Shown here: piece after piece, positions 57,961 to 64,000 of the stretch
Numbering within the stretch: the first letter of the stretch is position 1
How the letters are laid out: each line of letters starts with the position of its first letter
Source: Earliella scabrosa
Taxonomy: Eukaryota > Basidiomycota > Agaricomycetes > Polyporales > Polyporaceae
NCBI GenBank assembly: GCA_022605405.1
Contig: JABYQQ010000007.1
Coordinates: 62,001 to 126,000, forward strand
Length of the DNA: 64,000 nt
Direction: 5' to 3'
Translations under genes and position numbers: made by a program
Notes under the pieces: model-generated
Database searches by the model: none
Told to the model about the DNA's origin: nothing
What the model saw: the letters and a program-made list of their open reading frames with translations, nothing else

Positions 57961-58971
57961 CTAGTGCAGCGGTGACCGCTGCTCGACTGCTGGCATCCTT
58001 TCCCGCACCAATCGCACACCATACCGTTCACAAACCCTCCATGTCTGATCCCACCAATCCAGGGGCCGCGAGTCGTCGACGTCAGTCCTAATGACGACCA
58101 CCTTCTGTCTACTCGACATCTCCGCAAAAACGCCTGCGCGTATCGCAGCGCCAATCCCTACGTGCCCCAAGCCCAAGGTGTTGAGGCGATGCCTCGTCAC
58201 CAACGCGGAAAGCTCGCAGACCAAGGTGTGCGCGGATGGGGGGAGGCGGAGCCGACCCAGTGACTGTTGGAAGTCGACGTTGACGACGTGCAGGAGGCGA
58301 AGATTGGGGAACCGATCCGGGAGTCCGACGTACCACCCGCATGAGATGAGGGCGTACGCGCTGACACGTAGAGATGTAATGAGGCGATGGTGTGGAGGCG
58401 AATGGGGTTTGTGGTCGGCAGAAGGAGGCCAGCTGACAATCGGGATGTGCGATGGCCCACAGTCGAGGTGGATGTGCTTCAAAGACTCGAACGAGTCAAG
58501 TATCCCGTATATCGTCTCCCACATCTCCAGACTTGGCATGATCGGGACATGTAGCACCACGGAGAAGGCGTCTTTGACCGCAAGGGAGATACCGGCGAGG
58601 TGAGAAACAACAACTCGGGGTCCTCTATCCCATAGGAAGTAGAAGTGGACACGAGGGCGAGGAGCTGCTGGCTCGCTCGATCCAGGAGGAACGGATCGCT
58701 TGACGACGTTGTCCATCCTCTTGAACAGGTTCCGATCGGCGTACCGCCCCACCAAAAACACCGGCGGGAGGCGTGCAGCGATGTCCCGAAAGACGGGATG
58801 CACCGACGACAGCGTTCGGAAGAACCGCGTGCGCTCTTCTGGAGATAGTAAAGAGAGCCATGTGAGCTCCAGTATGTCCGAGACAATCTCTACCGGCAGA
58901 GTCGGGCGACGCGATGGACGGGCGTTCGTCTGTATCCTTGACGTGCGGTTCTCCACCACACCATTGCTCAA
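57961..58971 (-). CDS. F-box-like protein 3
   Basis: An open frame of about 336 codons is readable without a stop. It has the family's F-box-like motif (LPVEIVSDILELTWLSLLSP, ER-FFRTLSSVHPVFRDI). Later segments are leucine-rich (FPNLRLLHVVNVDFQ, AHTLVCELSAL) and include a VVVIRTDVDDSRPL block comparable to KIVVRAGVDTPYGW of the 26608 protein. The frame begins with a TTG at 58971 and has no suitable in-frame ATG upstream of the motif, so the first exon is missing from my model or the start is lost. The nearby ATG at 58996 is in a different frame. Likely an SCF adaptor or its remnant. Confidence 0.65.
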   Translation of the reverse strand: MSNGVVENRTSRIQTNARPSRRPTLPVEIVSDILELTWLSLLSPEERTRFFRTLSSVHPVFRDIAARLPPVFLVGRYADRNLFKRMDNVVKRSVPPGSSEPAAPRPRVHFYFLWDRGPRVVVSHLAGISLAVKDAFSVVLHVPIMPSLEMWETIYGILDSFESLKHIHLDCGPSHIPIVSWPPSADHKPHSPPHHRLITSLRVSAYALISCGWYVGLPDRFPNLRLLHVVNVDFQQSLGRLRLPPSAHTLVCELSALVTRHRLNTLGLGHVGIGAAIRAGVFAEMSSRQKVVVIRTDVDDSRPLDWWDQTWRVCERYGVRLVRERMPAVEQRSPLH

Positions 58972-60525
58972 GGTCGACAGGTCTGTGCACCGTCATAGCA
59001 TGGTTCAGCGTGATTCAGATCTAACGGAGAGGCAATAGCCGTTACCTGCTTCCTTAGGACGACGCTGTCGACGCCTACTCCGCGTGCGGCCTCGACCCCT
59101 TGCTGACCTGAGCGTTGATTCATCGGCTTCGTCTGGAAGCATGCATCAAATTCAATAGTTCTCAATCCGACATGATAATGGCGATGTACGCACTCGGTGA
59201 CGGCATGTTCAGTGCCTGTGAGATAAAAGAGACGGACTACAGACGACCGGTGAGAACAGTGGGTCATATATACGGTTGAGTACTTACCGCAGCACCGTGC
59301 ACGCCGCTCAACGGCTCACATACGTAGTGGACTTCCTTCCCTGCCAGGTCGAGCCGGGCCGACAAGTCCGCGAAAGGCGCTTACAGCACTGGCTTGACTT
59401 TGAGTTGCATGTCAGCCTGTGTTCCTCTCTATCTGATGCTGGTCTCGACTATTGTGGCAGAGACGTAGGTGGCCGGTGAGGCATGGCGGGTAGACGTAGC
59501 TACACGTAGCCCGGCGCGTGGGTGAGGAAACGACCGTGACTGCGGCTGGGCCTTCGCCGTGACTTTCGACGTGCTACCACAGCGGCACGGGACGCGAGTA
59601 GAGTGACGAACGGGTGAGGGCAGGGGTAGTGGCAGCTTCGATACCGTCGGGAGACCCGTCGTCGGGTCGATGCTAAGTAATATGATACTTCAAGCAACAG
59701 ATTGACTGCAACCAGGGCAAATGCTAGGATGCACCAGCATAGCATGCTGCGCTCGAAAGTACGGATCTGCCTTCCAACTGGATCAGCGTGGTGGGCCAAT
59801 CAATAGGAGTAGTACTGGTTCACCAGTCCAACACTCCTCGGGGAACTCACCCAGGAACTACCGTCACAGTATCAACGAGTGAGATAACACCCCAGAGTCC
59901 ACGACGAAAGATACGCACCTTCACCCTCGCACACCGAAGTCCGGACTCCGACGAATCTTCAAGCTTAACGTCCACGTACCCCACACGCCGCGCCGGTGCA
60001 GCGCACCTCCGATGTCAAACCGATCATCATTTGACACAGAACCTATCGAGCAGGCAGCGTCCAAACAAGTCAGTCCATGCGCGCGCGCGTAGCCCTGATA
60101 TTATACTGAATATTGTAATGCGTAGCGTTGTGGTAGTGGTAGTGGTTGGTAGTGGTAAATGCAGGATCGCAGGATGCTATGTAGCAGTCACAGTCTCCAG
60201 TCAGTATGTAAGGGGCCGTCCGCGCCAGAACCAGTCTCCGTGGGACCCCCTCCATACCCGGCTCGCACCTCGTATGTACCATTCAAGGAACAGGGACTTC
60301 ATCCTCGCGCAACGCCCAGCACACATAGCGGCATAAAACGAGTGTCTATTTCCGTAAGGAATGTGGGTATCGTTATGTGTGCTGCGTGCTACCTCCGAGT
60401 CGTCGCCAAGGTCCCCCCGGAGTCCTGCCGGGCCTCGAAGTGATCTGAGGACAGAGGACGAAGCAACCGTCAGCCGCCGATCGCGAGAAACGAGAGGACA
60501 TCAATAGGAGCTTGAGCGTACCTGC
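58972..60525. other. Intergenic, no supported gene
   Basis: A minus-strand frame near 59500-59799 has one hydrophobic stretch (MLCWCILAFALVAVNLLLEV) that could be a relic of a membrane protein. I could not build a gene around it. A short GGTAGT microsatellite lies at 60130-60156. Confidence 0.4.
60130..60156. repeat. Short GGTAGT-type microsatellite
   Basis: Imperfect iterations of GTGGTA/GTGGTT over 27 bp. Confidence 0.6.
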
Positions 60526-62154
60526 TCATTTGTTCGCGAGCTGGTCGTACTTGCCGGTGTACGACGATTGTGTGCTGTTCGAGTACGGCATCGTCGGCAT
60601 CTCGCTCAACTGCAAGTTGGAGCGCGAGCGAGCCATGATCTCGGACGCGACGTCGTTCCCGTACTGCTCCGCCAATTGACTGCACCCCAAACGCATCAGC
60701 ACCGGCTTCGCCGCGAGTCAGCTAAGGAGAAACGGGACATACCTGGCGTAGTTGTCCATGATCACGGCCATACTGTTCATGTTGAGACGGTACGCCTTCG
60801 GCATCATGCCCTTGCCGAAGCGGTACGTGACGTGGTTCGAGCAGAGCAGCGCGGCGATCATGACCACCAGCTGCGCGGGAACGATCGCGAAGACGACCGT
60901 GAACCAGCGCTGGGTGATGACAAACTGGAAATCCATGTACGGCGCCTTGCATCCAGGAAGCAAGCTGCGGGCGTAACATGTCTGGCTGACAGTTGCCTCG
61001 ATGAACGGGTTGAAGTAACCGCAGCAGTGCAGCTGGTTCTGGATGCGGAGACGGCCGTCGAGACCGAGGTCCCGGGACCACTGGGCGTTGATCTTGCCCT
61101 CGAGGTTGAACGTGTGCTTCTTGTAGGTGATGTACCCGGGAGTGACGAGCAGTGCGAAGCAGATCCAGAGGAGGAAGGAGTAGACGGCGAGGAACGCCCG
61201 GTTGTTGAGCAGGATGCCGGACCAGCCGATGAGCGATGTGAGGACGCCGAGGGTGGCGGCGATGGTCGAGATGATGAGCTCCGGCTTGTTTCCTACACGG
61301 ATAATGTCCGCATGCTCCCAGACGTTGAAGTGGATGAGGAGCGTCGCGATGAGCCCCGCGAGCGAGTAGACGGAGAACTGCGGATGCACCATTAGCCTCT
61401 GACGCCATCATGGACGCTCCAACGGGCGCCTAGCTACGGAGGCCAGCGAAGAGGGGTCACCAAGGCGACATCGGGAGCGCCGTCGGTCACCCCCTCGGCC
61501 GCAGTGTGGGCTACACACCCAAGGCACATGGGATAGAGCGGATGACAGTCGCGGGGGAGTGAGAGCAAGAGGGCGGACGTGCATGGCAGGGCACGGATCA
61601 CGGGCAATTGGACGGAGATTGACCGGAGGAGGAGGAACAGTACTCACCACAAGGTTGCAGAAGAAGAGAACCCACTTGAAGCGGTTCCAACGCTTGCGGC
61701 CGCCCTTGCCAAACGTCACTCCGTCATAGTCCTCGTCGCCATCGCCGGGCATGCGAGACTCGTTCGCACGGAAAGCATCGCGTCCGCCTCCGGTTTTGGG
61801 CACAGGGATGTCTCCGCCCTTGACCTTCCTCCGCTTCATGCCCGAGAACTTGGAGGGGATGTAGTTGATGGAGAGCGAGCTGGGGACGCCCTTGCTGTCC
61901 ATGAGAGGAGTATCATTTTTGGGGGACATGGAGCGGAAAGAGGCGGCGCGGGAGCCATACGGGAGGTTGGGGGGGTCGAGGCCGCCGCTGCTGTTGTTGT
62001 TCATGCCTTGGAGCATATAACGGGTGGAGGCGGCGTTGGACTGGACGGAGGGGGAATGGGAGTTGATAGAGGAGGAGCGGGAGTGGCTGTCGATAACGGG
62101 TTCGTATCCGGCGGTTGGATTGAGGGCGTTGGGGACGGAGAGTGAGGGGGCCAT
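60526..62154 (-). CDS. Fungal tetraspanin (Tsp2/Pls1-like)
   Basis: Three exons (62154-61648, 61377-60743, 60679-60526) give 431 residues. The N-terminal tail of about 155 residues is Ser/Asn-rich and cytosolic. Four membrane helices follow: FKWVLFFCNLV-FSVYSLAGL, ELIISTIAATLGVLTSLIGW, AFLAVYSFLLWICFALLVTP and FTVVFAIVPAQLVVMIAALL. The large extracellular loop between helices 3 and 4 holds the CCG signature (NQLHCCGYFNPF) plus two further cysteines (SQTCYARSLLPGCKAP), as in tetraspanins. The last exon, chosen by splice phase, adds a hydrophilic tail ending TGKYDQLANK; without it the frame stops after YVPFLLS. Fungal tetraspanins organise membrane domains and hyphal or appressorial growth. Assignment to Tsp2, the basidiomycete type, is probable but not proven. 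Confidence 0.9.
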
Positions 62155-63166
62155 GCTGGGAGGAGGAAAGGAGGGTGGACTCACGAAGGACTGCGCTCCA
62201 TCTAGACGCGGGGGGGCATAGGCGAGTATTAAAGAGGTGCGGACGAGAGGGAGCAAGCAAGAATGGCGGTGTCAGGGTACGGAATGCGAGAGCGTCAGAG
62301 CGGCAACGTGGGTCGGGCGATTTCACACGTACCGCCTGGGGCGAGGGCGAAGTCCTGCCAAGATGTCCGTGGCCAGAGCTTGTTTGCTGGTCCAGATACG
62401 TCGACCACATCCGCTGCATCGTACACGCTCTAATCTACAGACGAGAGTATGTACACAGGGTGCAGCAGTGAGAATGTTGCCAAGTCTGTCGCCCCCCGTT
62501 GTCTTTATCTTCCATCCGTCCGCTGTGCGCACACTAACCGCCCACGTGGCCTCCCGTGCTATATTTCGAATTGTTTTCCGCCGTCCCTCCAAGCTCTCTC
62601 GATTGGTGACGACTTCTGTGGCCCCTTCAGCGGCACCTCTCCTGAGTCTCCTTTCCTCCGCAGTCCCCCTTCGCACCGTCCCGGATCCTCTGTTTACGCC
62701 CGCTCCTCCTCCGCCACCAATCCGGACTTCTTCGCCCGCCCGCTCCCGAGCATCGCTCTCGGCGATAGAGTTCTGTCAAACTTCTGATTCAACTGCCTTC
62801 CTTTTCGAGGACACCGCAGACTCGGCTCCAGCCGCCGCTCCGTAGCCATGCCCGCCGAGCTTTCAAGCTGAGTTTGACTCTTCACTCCGCGGCGTACGCG
62901 ACTCTCAGATTTTCTCACTGCCGAGAACACAAGTACATCCATCCGAGCCTTCACGCAGCTTGTAGGGGCAGGCCAATACGTACCTACTAATACCTTCATA
63001 CGATCTGTCCCTCTCCGCTGTCCCAAGTACTTAAGTACTTATCCCTGACATCGATTGACTTGCCAAGCGGACATCGGCATATAGCTTGCACCTTCTCTCT
63101 TCCGTGCATGCTGCCTCGCTTCCGATAACTGAACTGTACTACTCCCACCGAGCAGCTAGTCCCACC
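62155..63166. other. Divergent promoter region
   Basis: It lies between the tetraspanin (-) and the F-box-like gene (+). Open frames are low-complexity and without domains. Confidence 0.5.
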
Positions 63167-64000
63167 ATGACAACTCCCAGCCCCGCACTTCCTACAGAGA
63201 CGATCCACGCAATCGTCGGTCAGCTCTGGAGGTTCCCCGCTACGACGGAGGAACGATGGAACCTCCACGCAACATTCGCCGCCGCGCATCCACTCCTCCA
63301 CGAGATCTTCGTCTCTGTTGCCGCACGTGTTATGTATCTTACCCTCCATCCCACCGAGCTGGACCTAAAGCTCTACAGGCGCATATCCGACCATGCTAAC
63401 GCATATGCGCGGTCTCGAGGCGAAGATGTTGACTCGCCCCTCCCAGAACCCCACCTCGAGTTCGACATCACGTCCCTCGTCGGACCTAAGAGCGAGGAGC
63501 GCCATCTCAGACGAAGGTGCCGGCGAGCGCTGGTACGCATACATGCAAAAGCTCGTGCAGCTGTTCCCTCGCTGCTTTTCCGTACGCCTCACCTCGCACA
63601 GTGTTCACCCCGTCTCCCGCAACATCATCCGCCGCCCCCTTCGCTCCCTCGCACAGCGCTTCCCCGGCCTGACCCACCTCTACCTCGACGTGTACTCGTG
63701 GATCGAGCCCGACCACGAGCTGTTCGCCCCAAGTCTTTCCCCCTTCCCCTCCCTCCTCTTCCTGCGCGCGACGTCTTACCCATCGTGCCGCTGCAGGAAC
63801 CGCGATCCGGACACGCACATATGTGACTGTCTCTCGCGCGCCCTCCTCCACGCGTGCCCCAACCTCCACCACCTGCACCTCGACACGCCCTTCTTTCTCA
63901 AGCTCCTCGACGTCCCATCCACGCTCGACACGATCACCATCGAGGCGCCCCCTCGGGAGCACATCGTCGGCTGGGAGCCGTTCAGCACGATCATGGGCTA
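63167..64000 (+). pseudogene. F-box-like protein 4, frameshifted and cut by window end
   Basis: The start MTTPSPALPTETIHAIVGQL leads into the F-box-like motif (ERWNLHATFAAAHPLLHEIF, SVAARVMYLTLHP) and reads to FDITSLVG, which matches YDLTLLIG of the 29769 protein. Near 63480-63510 the coding frame shifts by one base. It continues as SDEGAGERWYAYMQKLVQLF, then FPGLTHLYLDVYSW, CPNLHHLHLDTPFFLKLL and HIVGWEPFSTIMGY, still open at 64000. No intron of plausible size fits the shift. It is either a real disabling indel or a sequencing error. The central Cys pair (SCRCRN) is conserved with the paralogues. Confidence 0.7.

Noticed and set aside
59788..60336. 182-codon plus-strand frame
   Set aside because: No domain, and it contains a Val run produced by the GGTAGT microsatellite; no splice context.
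60568..61395. 275-codon plus-strand acidic frame
   Set aside because: It is antisense to the tetraspanin, whose CCG motif and helices are clear.

Overview
The window looks like nuclear DNA of a filamentous basidiomycete, most likely a wood-decay type Agaricomycete. Genes are densely packed on both strands and split by many short GT-AG introns (mostly about 45-80 nt). The gene content also fits: a DUF6535 protein, F-box-like/LRR-like proteins, an MHYT hybrid histidine kinase, a fungal tetraspanin with a long N-terminal tail, and LysM secreted proteins. I worked by eye only; no database or alignment was run. Exon borders come from splice consensus, frame phase and comparison between paralogues inside the window.

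Layout. 0-5.4 kb: an F-box protein and a DUF6535 membrane protein. 5.8-10.5 kb: two tandem minus-strand serine carboxypeptidases (family S10). 11.5-13.7 kb: two small plus-strand proteins that start with a Cys-Thr-Cys motif (called here the CTC family). 14.6-22.2 kb: a USP12/46-type deubiquitinase (-) and a mitochondrial biotin-dependent carboxylase, probably the methylcrotonoyl-CoA carboxylase alpha subunit (+). 22.5-26.3 kb: a third CTC gene (-) divergent from a third S10 gene (+). 26.6-33.3 kb: two F-box-like genes, two glutathione S-transferases and a decayed GST copy. 33.8-37.5 kb: two paralogous membrane proteins, one with a C2 domain. 37.8-38.3 kb: a scrambled LysM copy. 39.3-43.3 kb: DSK2/ubiquilin and DUS1. 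44.5-51.2 kb: four tandem LysM genes. 52.3-56.4 kb: the MHYT histidine kinase. 58.0-64.0 kb: an F-box-like gene, a tetraspanin and a broken, window-truncated F-box-like gene.

The main theme is local gene-family amplification between single-copy housekeeping genes. Three observations stand out. (1) An S10 peptidase and a CTC protein occur as a head-to-head pair twice, in inverted orientation, with start-to-start distances of 953 and 954 bp around the USP-carboxylase core, which suggests a duplicated functional module. (2) The LysM copy at 37.78-38.31 kb is circularly permuted (exon 3, promoter, exon 1, exon 2) relative to the intact gene at 50.5 kb. Both ends meet at the same 4-bp CATT, as expected if a DNA circle had reinserted. 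(3) Two of the three S10 peptidases carry Gln instead of Tyr directly after the catalytic Ser.
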